Source: an uncultured Ardenticatenia bacterium
GTDB taxonomy: Bacteria; Chloroflexota; Anaerolineae; 4572-78; NAK82
Reading direction: 5' to 3'
Assembly: GCA_937127125.1 (NCBI GenBank)
Contig: CAKZLO010000032.1
Span: 1-64,000 of the forward strand
Length of the DNA: 64,000 nucleotides
Position 1 is the first letter of the stretch, and each line of letters begins with the position of its first letter. The translations under genes were made by a program, and so were the position numbers. Under the pieces are notes generated by a model. That model ran no database searches. It was not told the origin of the DNA and was given only the letters and a program-made list of their open reading frames with translations. Of this stretch, positions 7,633 to 15,709 are shown piece after piece.

Positions 7633-9297
7633 ATGCCATATCGGGCAATCGATTTGACGCAGGTGCGAACATATCCCCTACCACAACGTCACAACCTGGT
7701 GGCATTGGAGAACATGGTGCATCCCGGGCAGCCGGTGCCTCCATTCGACAACTCTGAGCTTTTTGAGGTCGCTGGGCGCATTGTGGCAGCACGCCAGGCC
7801 GGGCGGCCTGTTATCTGGATGATTGGAGCGCACGTTGTCAAGCGCGGGTTATCTCCTTTGCTCATCGACTTAATGCAGCGAGGTGTCATTACCCATCTGG
7901 CAGGCAACGGGGCCACTACAATTCACGATTTCGAGATCGCCTTGCAAGGACACACCAGCGAGGACGTGGCACGTAGCCTGGAAGACGGTTCCTTTGGAAT
8001 GGCCGAGGAGACGGGTGCATTGATGAACGGCGCAATCAGAGCAGGCGCTCGTGACGGAATCGGCATGGGTGAAGCGCTGGGCCGCTTTATTGCCTCAGAT
8101 GACCGTTTCATCTACCGCCAATACAGCTTGCTTTACAATGCCTACCGCTTGGGCATTCCCTACACTGTGCACGTCGCCCTCGGAACTGACATCATCCACC
8201 AACATCCCCAGGCTGACTTTGCCGCTATCGGCTGGGCGAGCGGGCTCGACTTTAGAATCTTCTGCGCCTCGGTAAGCGAACTGGAAGGAGGGGTGTTCTG
8301 TAATTTTGGCTCGTCAGTAATTGGGCCGGAGGTCTTTCTGAAGGCACTGTCAATCGTGCGCAATCTCGGCCATACAGTCCGTGTCTTCACCACGGCCAAC
8401 TTTGACTTGATCCCATTAGGCGATTATCGTCGTCCGCTCAAAGACGATGTGCCCGATTATTATTATCGGCCGCGCAAGAATATTGTGAACCGCCCCGTGT
8501 CACTGGGTGGTAAAGGCTTCCACATTGTAGGTGATCACACTGTAACCGTGCCTAACATTCACCATTATGTTGTGCATAATTTGGCACCTTTGCCGGTAGT
8601 CGGGCAACGAGTCGGGGCATCTCAGTATGCCGATAGAACACCCTCGCTGGGCGAAGATGCGCCAGCCGCTACAGCTGTCTTGAGGCAATGGTTAGAGCGC
8701 AACCCCTCTCTGCGGGATCTGGGAGGGGCAATCAGCCAGGGATTCCGCGTCATATGGCATGGCCAGCGCGTCGGTGGGACGCTCTTCCTGGCCGGCAACG
8801 GTGGCAGTATGGCTGATGCATTGCACATCAGCGGAGAGCTGTTGAAATCATTCAAGCGACCGCGCCAACTGCCCGAAGCGCACCACCAGCGGCTGGAGTC
8901 GCTGCCATACGGCGAGACGCTGGCACAGCATCTACAAAGAGGGCTGCGCGCTGTGGTGTTGGGTGCTAACCTTTCTCTCCGATCAGCAGTGGATAACGAC
9001 ATACCTGTGCCCAACATGGCGCTAGCGCAAGAGCTATATGCACTGGCACGCCCGGGCGACGTTTTGTTGGGTATAAGCACCAGCGGTAACGCCCGTAACA
9101 TACTATATGCTGCATCTGTGGCGCGCTCATTGGGCCTGCCAGTTGTTGGGCTGACTGGGGCCCACGGTGGGGAGCTTGCTGCGTTGAGTGATGTGGCCAT
9201 CAAAGTGCCTGCAACCGAGACAGATGCGATACAGACTTTGCACCAGCAGATATATCACCTTCTATGTGACATGCTGGAAGCCCAGATGTTCGGATAG
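7633..9297 (+). CDS. fusion of deoxyhypusine-synthase-like domain and GmhA-like SIS domain
   Basis: A 554-residue two-domain protein. Residues about 1-340 resemble the NAD-binding Rossmann core of deoxyhypusine synthase (segments IGAHVVKRGLSPLLIDLM, HLAGNGATTIHDFE, DGSFGMAEETG). Residues about 370-554 are a sugar isomerase (SIS) domain close to phosphoheptose isomerase GmhA, with GNGGSMADALH, PGDVLLGISTSGN and a terminal YHLLCD. The ATG has AAGGAGG inside the end of pepT. The first assignment rests on fold-like motifs and is less secure than the second. No lipid-A heptose genes are near, so a sugar-phosphate or small-molecule role outside LPS is more likely. Function unknown. Confidence 0.75.
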   Translation: MPYRAIDLTQVRTYPLPQRHNLVALENMVHPGQPVPPFDNSELFEVAGRIVAARQAGRPVIWMIGAHVVKRGLSPLLIDLMQRGVITHLAGNGATTIHDFEIALQGHTSEDVARSLEDGSFGMAEETGALMNGAIRAGARDGIGMGEALGRFIASDDRFIYRQYSLLYNAYRLGIPYTVHVALGTDIIHQHPQADFAAIGWASGLDFRIFCASVSELEGGVFCNFGSSVIGPEVFLKALSIVRNLGHTVRVFTTANFDLIPLGDYRRPLKDDVPDYYYRPRKNIVNRPVSLGGKGFHIVGDHTVTVPNIHHYVVHNLAPLPVVGQRVGASQYADRTPSLGEDAPAATAVLRQWLERNPSLRDLGGAISQGFRVIWHGQRVGGTLFLAGNGGSMADALHISGELLKSFKRPRQLPEAHHQRLESLPYGETLAQHLQRGLRAVVLGANLSLRSAVDNDIPVPNMALAQELYALARPGDVLLGISTSGNARNILYAASVARSLGLPVVGLTGAHGGELAALSDVAIKVPATETDAIQTLHQQIYHLLCDMLEAQMFG

Positions 9298-9355
9298 AAG
9301 AGGGTGTTCGAGCTCCGAAGCGGCATCGTAACATCTGTGCCCGCGCAAAGGGAAC

Positions 9356-9384
9356 TTGCTTCTGACTTGTAAGCCCATTAGAAT
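9356..9384 (+). promoter_or_regulatory. promoter of the first ECF operon
   Basis: TTGCTT (9356-9361), 17-bp spacer, TAGAAT (9379-9384). Transcription would start near 9391, leaving about 34 nt before the ATG at 9425, too short for a riboswitch aptamer. Confidence 0.65.
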
Positions 9385-9424
9385 CCTAAGCACCATCCCA
9401 ACCAAGGAAGGGGGAGATATAGTG

Positions 9425-9967
9425 ATGCTCAGACTGCGTTTTGAACTTCATCCACGCACGGTGGCACTCATCGCCGTCCTTAGCGCTGTGACGGCTGTGT
9501 TGACGTTGGCAGTACGTATTCCCTTCGCGCCTACTCGGGGCTATTTTACCCTAGCGGACGTGGGGGTGTACTTCGCCAGCTTCGCCTTTGGCCCGGCAAT
9601 TGGTTTCATCGTCGGAGGCCTGGGAACCGGCTTGGCAGATGTGCTAGGTGGTTACGCACATTTTGCTGTGTGGTCGTTTATCATCCATGGATTTCAAGGT
9701 TTTGTAGCCGGCTTATTGGGGTGGCGCAAAGGCATAATGGGTATGGTGATGGGCTGGCTCGCTGGGCTGGTAGTAATGGTAGGAGGTTATTTCATTGTCG
9801 AATACTTCCTTTATGGTTTTGGGCCTGCGGCTGCCGAAGCGCTCACCATTAATCTGCCTCAAGTAACGATTGGCGGGATAGTTGGAGTGCTGTTGGTGCA
9901 GGCTGTGCGCCGTGCCTATCCTCAGATTGAGCTGTTGGCGCAGCCGCGCAGGTGGCGCGAGGGGTGA
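9425..9967 (+). CDS. ECF transporter S component
   Basis: A 180-residue membrane protein with five to six hydrophobic segments, of the substrate-capture (S) type of energy-coupling-factor importers. A family-typical stretch PTRGYFTLADVGVYF follows the first helix, and a Gly-rich GLGTGLADVLGGY occurs near residue 75. The start is ATG 9425 after GGGGGAG; GTG 9422 is just in frame upstream. It heads an operon with the fused ATPase and the T component. The substrate is probably a vitamin or nucleobase-like compound, but the sequence does not identify it. Confidence 0.85.
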   Translation: MLRLRFELHPRTVALIAVLSAVTAVLTLAVRIPFAPTRGYFTLADVGVYFASFAFGPAIGFIVGGLGTGLADVLGGYAHFAVWSFIIHGFQGFVAGLLGWRKGIMGMVMGWLAGLVVMVGGYFIVEYFLYGFGPAAAEALTINLPQVTIGGIVGVLLVQAVRRAYPQIELLAQPRRWREG

Positions 9968-10021
9968 GTTGCTCAGGGAGCAACGTCACCCAATTTGCCA
10001 GTTGATTTTTCCCCTGCCTCT

Positions 10022-11815
10022 ATGCATTCCCCTATCCTTTGCATCGAAGACTTGCATTACTCATACCCGGCGCCACACTTTGCTGCATCTGCGGCGACAT
10101 CTGTCAAGCCTGCCTTGCGCGATATCAACCTGGCGATCGAAGCGGGTGAGTGTGTGGCTGTTATGGGGGCCACTGGCGCCGGCAAGACCACCTTATGCCT
10201 GGCGCTCAACGGGCTAGTGCCCCAAGCCACAGGGGGCACTTTTCGTGGCAATGTGTGGGTGAATGGCCACAACACCCGCACCGAGCCAGTAGCTCTTTTG
10301 GCAACCCAGGTTGGGCTCGTTTTTCAGGAAGCAGAGAACCAACTGTTCACGATGAGCGTCGAAGATGAAGTCGCCTTCGGCCTCGAGAACCTGGGATTGC
10401 CAGTGGATGAGATCGAGCGGCGCATTGCGTGGGCATTGGAGGTCGTTGGTATGAACGATCTCCGACGATATCCGCCTGCGCATCTTTCAGGTGGGCAACA
10501 GCAACGTCTGGCTCTGGCAGCAGTGCTGGCCATGCAGCCGATAGTGTTAGTGCTGGATGAACCAACAGCTGGTCTCGATCCTATGGGTCGTCGTGCACTG
10601 CTTGACGCCATAACAAGGCTAAGGCACCAAGGTGCTACAATTGTTATGGCGACACAGGATGCGGAAGCTGTAGCAGCTTTGGCAGATCGCTTGGTGGTGT
10701 TGCAAGATGGCACAATTGTACTGGAGGGAACCCCGCGAGAGGTTTTTGGCCATGTACAGGAGCTAATGGAATTGGGAGTGCCCGTTCCACAGATGTGCCA
10801 GCTGAGCTTCTGCTTGGGAAACCCAACCCCATGGATGACGGTGAAGGAAGCTATTGAGGAGCTGCGAGAGCACTCTAATGTCTGGTCACCGCAAAAGAGC
10901 TTCGACGTTGCCCACCCGCTGAGTGGCCTCACAGCAGTGGCATCGGGTCATTCCCCCAATAACAAGGAGGCAGGTATTGCAGCGCTTTTCGAAAATGTCT
11001 GGTATCGTTACGAAAGCGGTGTACAGGCTCTGACAGCACTTGATCTGACCTTGCAGTCTGGCGAATACATCGCGCTGATTGGTGCCAATGGTTCCGGCAA
11101 GAGCACTTTGGCCCGGCATATGAATGGCCTGTTATGTCCCCAAACTGGGTGTGTGGTGGTGGCTGGGCTGGACACGCGGCATACGTCGCCCGGTGTGCTG
11201 GCACGTCAGGTAGGATATGTATTTCAGAACCCTGACCACCAAATATTCGCCCCCACAGTACGCGACGAAATTGCCTTCGGACCACGCAACCTGGGACTTT
11301 CTGAAGCGCAAGTGAGACAACGCGTCGCACAGGCACTGGAAGCTTTTCAGCTAGTGCGGCTGGCCGACGTCCCACCAGCTATGCTCAGCTTTGGCCAGCG
11401 CAGGCTGGTGACATTGGCATCAGTGTATGCGATGCAGCCGAAAGTGCTGGTCCTTGATGAGCCGTCGAGTGGATTGGACTGCACATTGACCCAAAGACTG
11501 ACAGAGTGGGTATCACAGCAACATCAAGCTGGAAATACAATTGTATTCATCACTCATGATATGCAGCTGGCTGCGCTGGCCTCGCGCTGTGTTGTGATGC
11601 AAAGCGGCCAGATCGCCTTGGACACACCCACTCCGAAAGCCTTTGCACACCCTGACGTGTTGGCACGCGCTGGCATTGTTCCTCCACCCATCGTCGAGCT
11701 AGGCTTGCAGTTAGGTCTGGCCGAACCTCCCTTGACAGTTCGTGACTTCTGCCACTTCCTCAAGCAAGAAAGGTTCAGCAATGAGCTTGCCCAGCGTAGC
11801 GTTTGTCCCCGGTGA
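10022..11815 (+). CDS. ecfA: fused ECF transporter ATPase (EcfA-EcfA)
   Basis: A 597-residue protein with two ABC ATPase domains that power the ECF importer. Domain 1 has Walker A GATGAGKTT (49-57), Q-loop FQEAENQLF, signature LSGGQ (155-159), Walker B VLVLDEP, and Gln212 where the switch His is expected. Domain 2 has Walker A GANGSGKST (354-362), Q-loop FQNPDHQIF, signature LSFGQ (455-459) and a normal ITHD switch. The start is uncertain: ATG 10022 has a poor ribosome site, while TTG 9995 lies 14 bp after GGGAG. The 3' end overlaps the T gene by 35 bp. Confidence 0.9.
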   Translation: MHSPILCIEDLHYSYPAPHFAASAATSVKPALRDINLAIEAGECVAVMGATGAGKTTLCLALNGLVPQATGGTFRGNVWVNGHNTRTEPVALLATQVGLVFQEAENQLFTMSVEDEVAFGLENLGLPVDEIERRIAWALEVVGMNDLRRYPPAHLSGGQQQRLALAAVLAMQPIVLVLDEPTAGLDPMGRRALLDAITRLRHQGATIVMATQDAEAVAALADRLVVLQDGTIVLEGTPREVFGHVQELMELGVPVPQMCQLSFCLGNPTPWMTVKEAIEELREHSNVWSPQKSFDVAHPLSGLTAVASGHSPNNKEAGIAALFENVWYRYESGVQALTALDLTLQSGEYIALIGANGSGKSTLARHMNGLLCPQTGCVVVAGLDTRHTSPGVLARQVGYVFQNPDHQIFAPTVRDEIAFGPRNLGLSEAQVRQRVAQALEAFQLVRLADVPPAMLSFGQRRLVTLASVYAMQPKVLVLDEPSSGLDCTLTQRLTEWVSQQHQAGNTIVFITHDMQLAALASRCVVMQSGQIALDTPTPKAFAHPDVLARAGIVPPPIVELGLQLGLAEPPLTVRDFCHFLKQERFSNELAQRSVCPR

Positions 11816-12581
11816 TTCTTGGCTACATAAGCTCGATCCACGTGTCAAGCTGGGGTTTGCTTTGCTGGCAGCCATGGCTTTGCTAAGCCTGGGCAATCTG
11901 CTTGTGTTCTTTTCTTGTCTGGTTTTATGCCACGTGCTGCTTTTGTCGGCAAAGGTGCCAACCTCGCGCCTTTTGTGGGCGTGGCGTATGATGCTGCCCA
12001 TCACGATTATGATCCCCCTACTTTGGCCTTTGTTCTCAACCTCGGAGGGAACGCTGGCATTGCGCCTCGGCCCCGTAGCCGTGACGTGGGATAGCGTTTG
12101 GCAGGGACTGGCAGCTGCTTTGCGAGTAGATGCACTGGCATTTGCTTTCCTTGTTTGGCTGTTCACCACGGATCAGGACGCGATGGTGCTGGGCTTTAGG
12201 AGACTGGGACTTCCATACACGTGGGGAGTGACGTTGGCGATTACTCTGCGTTACATCCCCACGATTCATATGACGCTGGAGCGCGTTCTGGACGCTCAGC
12301 GCGCAAGGGGTTTGGTCACTTCCTACACCAATCCGCTGCGTGCTGCATATTCCTATTTACCCGCACTGGTACCTGTGCTCATCCTGGCACTTCGCACCGT
12401 TGAGAATCTCTCACGTGCCTTGGAAGCACGAGCCTTTAATGCCCCAGGTCGAGTGCGTACCAGTCGTAAGCAGTTGCATCTCACCACGCGTGATGCGCTT
12501 TTCTTGGCTGCGACAGCGCTAGGATTCGGCGGGCTCATCCTTGCACGGGTCATGTGGGACTGGGGGGCCACGCCTTTGTAG
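11781..12581 (+). CDS. ecfT: ECF transporter T component
   Basis: A 266-residue integral membrane coupling protein linking the S component to the ATPases. It has four to six hydrophobic helices and the two cytoplasmic coupling motifs: AQRARG near residue 173 and ALEARAF near residue 215, both of the Ala-Arg-Gly type. The ATG at 11781 follows AAGG and lies inside the end of the ATPase gene, indicating translational coupling. It is the last gene of this operon; the following 200 bp hold no clear terminator. Confidence 0.92.
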   Translation: MSLPSVAFVPGDSWLHKLDPRVKLGFALLAAMALLSLGNLLVFFSCLVLCHVLLLSAKVPTSRLLWAWRMMLPITIMIPLLWPLFSTSEGTLALRLGPVAVTWDSVWQGLAAALRVDALAFAFLVWLFTTDQDAMVLGFRRLGLPYTWGVTLAITLRYIPTIHMTLERVLDAQRARGLVTSYTNPLRAAYSYLPALVPVLILALRTVENLSRALEARAFNAPGRVRTSRKQLHLTTRDALFLAATALGFGGLILARVMWDWGATPL

Positions 12582-12780
12582 TCCAGAACACGTTTTCGCA
12601 AAGAGGAGAGGCAGGATTTTTTCTCTAGATGCTATAAGCAAGCCGTCGGAGGAGAACCGGATAACAAGCAAATCTGGGGTAAAGTTGGTAGAAGATCCCC
12701 TCCTTCTCGGCGCCTTCATAGGGAGCGGGTTGAGGGAACTGGCCACGCGACCCTTGTCCCGCGTTCCCAGATTAGCAGGG
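12582..12780. other. gap after ecfT
   Basis: No gene, tRNA or convincing terminator is visible. A short in-frame reading frame here has no family resemblance and overlaps the end of ecfT. Confidence 0.4.
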
Positions 12781-12809
12781 TTGACTTGACCTATAGGCGA
12801 AATTATAAT
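12781..12809 (+). promoter_or_regulatory. strong promoter of the DUF4388-GTPase-V4R unit
   Basis: TTGACT (12781-12786), 17-bp spacer, perfect TATAAT (12804-12809). Transcription would start near 12816, giving a leader of about 85 nt that contains the stem-loop at 12843-12879. Confidence 0.85.
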
Positions 12810-12842
12810 GGATTATGTAGCGATGGCTCATCACTCAGTTCA

Positions 12843-12879
12843 GGGGGTGTGGCGCGGCTGAAGAAGCCGGCACACTCCC
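12843..12879 (+). promoter_or_regulatory. stem-loop in the DUF4388 leader
   Basis: Outer stem GGGGGTGTG (12843-12851) pairs with CACACTCCC (12871-12879) through nine pairs with one G-U. The inner stem CGGCT (12855-12859) pairs with AGCCG (12865-12869) around a five-base loop. No T tract follows, so it is not an intrinsic terminator. The ribosome site GAGGG (12888-12892) stays free. It matches no riboswitch class I recognise. Confidence 0.6.
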
Positions 12880-12901
12880 GGTGCGTTGAGGGCGTAGCGC
12901 G

Positions 12902-13726
12902 ATGGCTTTAAAAGGAAACTTGCGCGATTTCAGCACGACCCAGTTGCTCAATTTGATCCACCTCGCTCGCAAGACAGGATGTCTCACAGTGCGTACGCCC
13001 TCAGAGGCTGCCCGGCTTTACTTCCGGGATGGCAAACTAGTCCACGCACACACCGCAGACCAGGATGGACACCTGGCCACCGTCTTGCTGAAAGCCGGGA
13101 AGCTCTCTGCTGAGCAAGTGAAAAAGATATTGGCCCGCCCAGAGGGTCGCAACGACGTCCAGTTAGGGATGCTTCTTATTAAGGCTGGACATATCTCTCG
13201 GGACGACATCGTGCAAAGTGCCAGGCGCTATATGCTGAACATCGTATATACTTTGTTTGGTTGGTATGAAGGACAGTTCGAGTTCACCCCGGATGCAATG
13301 CCCTCCGCCGATCGGATATTGATTCCGATTAACCTTGAGCAGGTTATCATCGAAGGCAGCCGGCGCCTCCATGAGCATGAACGACTGCAAGACGAGCTAC
13401 CCGATTTGGAAAACACTGCTCTGCGCTTTGCCAATCACGCTGATGCACGTCTGCGCGCCGTGAATCTGACGGTGGAAGAGTGGCGTGTCATCTCGTTTGT
13501 CAGCCCGCGTAACACCATCAAGGTGATTGCTCAGGCTAACAACATGGATGACTTCCAAGTGCGCAAGATTGTGTATGGTCTTCTTCAGGCGGGTATTGTG
13601 GAGCTCGTACGCCCAACCGGACAAACCGCTGCTCCAGCTGCTCCAGGCAGGCCTGGTCCTGAGAAACCACCTGCCATCAAACGCAGTCTCATTGAGCGTC
13701 TCATCAATCGTATCAAACGGATATAA
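12902..13726 (+). CDS. DUF4388 domain protein (PatA N-terminal-like)
   Basis: A 274-residue cytoplasmic protein. Residues 1-95 form the DUF4388 domain seen at the start of PatA-type regulators (segments LRDFSTTQLLNLIHLARKTG and LYFRDGKLVHA). Residues about 60-145 resemble a GspE/MshE N-terminal-like helical segment (GMLLIKAGHISRDDI). Residues about 185-240 look like a winged-helix-like part, followed by a Pro/Ala-rich linker and a basic C-terminus. The ATG follows GAGGG at good spacing. It lies 28 bp before a small GTPase and under a strong promoter. The family is linked to signalling and motility-type regulation, but its molecular role is not established. Confidence 0.85.
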   Translation: MALKGNLRDFSTTQLLNLIHLARKTGCLTVRTPSEAARLYFRDGKLVHAHTADQDGHLATVLLKAGKLSAEQVKKILARPEGRNDVQLGMLLIKAGHISRDDIVQSARRYMLNIVYTLFGWYEGQFEFTPDAMPSADRILIPINLEQVIIEGSRRLHEHERLQDELPDLENTALRFANHADARLRAVNLTVEEWRVISFVSPRNTIKVIAQANNMDDFQVRKIVYGLLQAGIVELVRPTGQTAAPAAPGRPGPEKPPAIKRSLIERLINRIKRI

Positions 13727-13754
13727 CGACCTCGTACACGCAGCAGGATAGACA

Positions 13755-14306
13755 ATGCAAGCTGTCAAGATGGTGGTGACCGGCCCCTTCAACGCCGGTA
13801 AGACCCAATTCATTCGCGCTATTAGCGAGATAGACGTCGTATCCACAGAGAGCAAGGTTACTGATGAGGCAGGAAGGATCAAGGATGAGACTACTGTGGC
13901 GATGGATTTCGGCCGCATCACAATCGAAGACGATCTAGTGCTTTACCTTTTCGGCACTCCAGGCCAACGACGTTTCGATTTTATGTGGGAAATCCTTTCG
14001 GAAGGCATGTTGGGCTTCATCGTGATGGTGGACAGTACGCGACCAGAAACTTTCCGAGAGGCGCGCTACATCTTACAAGTGTTCCGCAGCTATGCCCCAA
14101 CCCCCTATGTGGTAGCTGCCAACAAGCAGGACCTTAGCGAAGCCTGGTCACCGGAGGACCTGCGGATTGCGCTCAAAGTTGACCCCGATGTGAAGGTGAT
14201 CCCCTGCGTTGCTACTGATAAGGAACGGGTAAAAAGTGTGATCCTCGAACTCTTGTACACTATCCTTGAGGAGATGGAGCTTGAGGAAGATGAGGAGGAG
14301 CAATAG
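13755..14306 (+). CDS. MglA-like small GTPase
   Basis: A 183-residue Ras-like bacterial GTPase. G1 is GPFNAGKT (residues 9-16), G3 is GTPGQRRF (about 72-79), and G4 is NKQD (about 122-125). The acidic C-terminus (EEDEEEQ) is unusual. It is shorter than MglA proper (about 195) and resembles the stand-alone GTP-binding proteins encoded beside roadblock or DUF4388 genes. It probably acts as a GTP-controlled switch with the flanking DUF4388 and V4R proteins. The start follows AGGATAG. No roadblock/LC7 activating protein is encoded next to it. Confidence 0.88.
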   Translation: MQAVKMVVTGPFNAGKTQFIRAISEIDVVSTESKVTDEAGRIKDETTVAMDFGRITIEDDLVLYLFGTPGQRRFDFMWEILSEGMLGFIVMVDSTRPETFREARYILQVFRSYAPTPYVVAANKQDLSEAWSPEDLRIALKVDPDVKVIPCVATDKERVKSVILELLYTILEEMELEEDEEEQ

Positions 14307-14357
14307 AATCGCTCTCTGAACAGTAAGGGTTATAGCGCGCAAAAGGAGGGTCGGGCC

Positions 14358-14975
14358 ATGCCACAAGACAGATTGTTGCCGAACGCAGCGTTGCGCACAT
14401 TGTTTGAGGCGGTCGAAGAAGTAATGGGGTCGAACGGCACCCGGGCAGTGCTCAAGGCTGGCGGTTTGGAACGCTTTATCAACAACTATCCGCCTAATAA
14501 CACCGATTTGGGGGTGACTTTCGCTGACTACGGTGCCACTGAGCAGGCAGTGGAGGATTTCTATGGCACCCGCGGCGCGCGCGCCATTCTAACTCGCATT
14601 GGACGAGCCACGTTTCAGTATACACTCAAAGAGCAACCTGCTATCTTGGGTCTGGCCAGCATCGCGCTGAAAGCTTTACCAATGGGTATGCGTATGAAGT
14701 TGGTCCTGGAGCGTGTCACGAAGGCAGCGAATGAGGACGTGAACCAACCGGCTTATCTTCGTGAAGAGCAGGACGCTTACTACTTTGTGGTGGAGGAGTG
14801 CCCATGTCGCTGGCGCCCTCCGCATACCAGCCCTGCATGCTTTGTCACGGTAGGCGTGCTTCAGGAGGCTATGGCTTGGGCAACTGGAAAAAACTTCCGT
14901 ATTGAAGAAGTCGCCTGCATCTCAAATGGAGCAGCGGCTTGCGTCTACCGTATTCCCAAGCAACCTATCGAATAG
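14358..14975 (+). CDS. V4R (4-vinyl reductase) domain protein
   Basis: A 205-residue protein ending in a V4R small-molecule-binding domain, the fold found in BchJ-like proteins and in sensor regions of XylR-type regulators. The motif VEECPCRW near residue 137 and CISNGAAACVYRI at residues about 185-197 carry the conserved Cys residues. The N-terminal 100 residues are helical, with no recognised domain. The start follows AGGAGG. Its place after the small GTPase suggests it senses a ligand for the module; the ligand is unknown. The gene for thiamine pyrophosphokinase starts 6 bp later. Confidence 0.85.
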   Translation: MPQDRLLPNAALRTLFEAVEEVMGSNGTRAVLKAGGLERFINNYPPNNTDLGVTFADYGATEQAVEDFYGTRGARAILTRIGRATFQYTLKEQPAILGLASIALKALPMGMRMKLVLERVTKAANEDVNQPAYLREEQDAYYFVVEECPCRWRPPHTSPACFVTVGVLQEAMAWATGKNFRIEEVACISNGAAACVYRIPKQPIE

Positions 14976-14981
14976 TCGAGT

Positions 14982-15659
14982 ATGGCTGCCCAACACGTGG
15001 TGATACTCGCTAATGGTCAGCTGTCCGATTTGCAGCGTGCCCGCCAACGCATTCAGACGGCTGATCGCTTGATTTGCGCCGATGCTGGTGCTGCTCACGC
15101 CATTGCCATGGGAGTAATGCCAGATCTGGTAGTGGGCGATCTGGATTCATTGAATCCTGATCATTGCACTATGCTGGAAGCAGCAGGAGTGCGCTTTGAG
15201 GTGTACCCTAAGCTTAAGGATAAGACTGACTTAGAGCTGGCACTCCATCTGGCCGTTGCAGAGGGGGCAGCTCGAATTGACCTGCTGGGGACCCAGGGAG
15301 GACGTTTGGACCAGTCACTCGCCAATTTGTTGTTGTTGGCACGCCCTGAGTGGCAGACAGTACGACTCCACGTCATTGAGGGTGACCAGACGGCCTGGGT
15401 GGTGCGTTCTGGACAAGCCAGCGTGGTCAGCGGGGCGATCGGGGACAGCCTGTCCTTGCTCCCTCTTACTCCAGAGGTAGGAGGCGTTAGTCTCTCCGGG
15501 GTGCGCTGGCCGTTATCCGATCGTACGTTACGCCTAGGTGACACCCTCACCATAAGCAATGAGCTGATAGAGGCGTCTGCTCGCGTGGAAGTTGGCACAG
15601 GCCTTCTGCTAATTGTCCACCGAGGTAACGCATGTTCAGTTGATTTTTACCAGAAATAG
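14982..15659 (+). CDS. thiN: thiamine diphosphokinase
   Basis: A 225-residue enzyme that transfers pyrophosphate from ATP to thiamine to give TPP. The N-terminal catalytic domain shows ICADAGAAHA near residue 31, VVGDLDSL near residue 48, and DKTDLELAL near residue 80. The C-terminal domain begins near residue 135 with the typical beta-rich SLLPLTPEV stretch. Start at 14982, 6 bp after the V4R stop. Together with the TPP-riboswitch YkoE-C-D operon at 38.1-42.7 kb it supports salvage of thiamine or its precursors. Confidence 0.9.
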   Translation: MAAQHVVILANGQLSDLQRARQRIQTADRLICADAGAAHAIAMGVMPDLVVGDLDSLNPDHCTMLEAAGVRFEVYPKLKDKTDLELALHLAVAEGAARIDLLGTQGGRLDQSLANLLLLARPEWQTVRLHVIEGDQTAWVVRSGQASVVSGAIGDSLSLLPLTPEVGGVSLSGVRWPLSDRTLRLGDTLTISNELIEASARVEVGTGLLLIVHRGNACSVDFYQK

Positions 15660-15667
15660 GTTATAAT
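15640..15667 (+). promoter_or_regulatory. promoter of the S1-domain protein gene
   Basis: TTGATT (15640-15645), 16-bp spacer, perfect TATAAT (15662-15667), partly inside the end of thiN. The start of transcription would be near 15674, about 36 nt before the ATG. Confidence 0.75.
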
Positions 15668-15709
15668 AAGAGTAGCCAAAGCCCTTATGGGAGGATACAA
15701 AAGAGGTTC

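Noticed and set aside
9298-9424. A riboswitch upstream of the first ECF operon
   Set aside because: The predicted transcript leader is about 34 nt and no aptamer motif is visible.
12541-12789. Plus-strand open frame of 82 codons after ecfT
   Set aside because: Overlaps the ecfT end in another frame, lacks a ribosome site and runs into the strong promoter at 12781.
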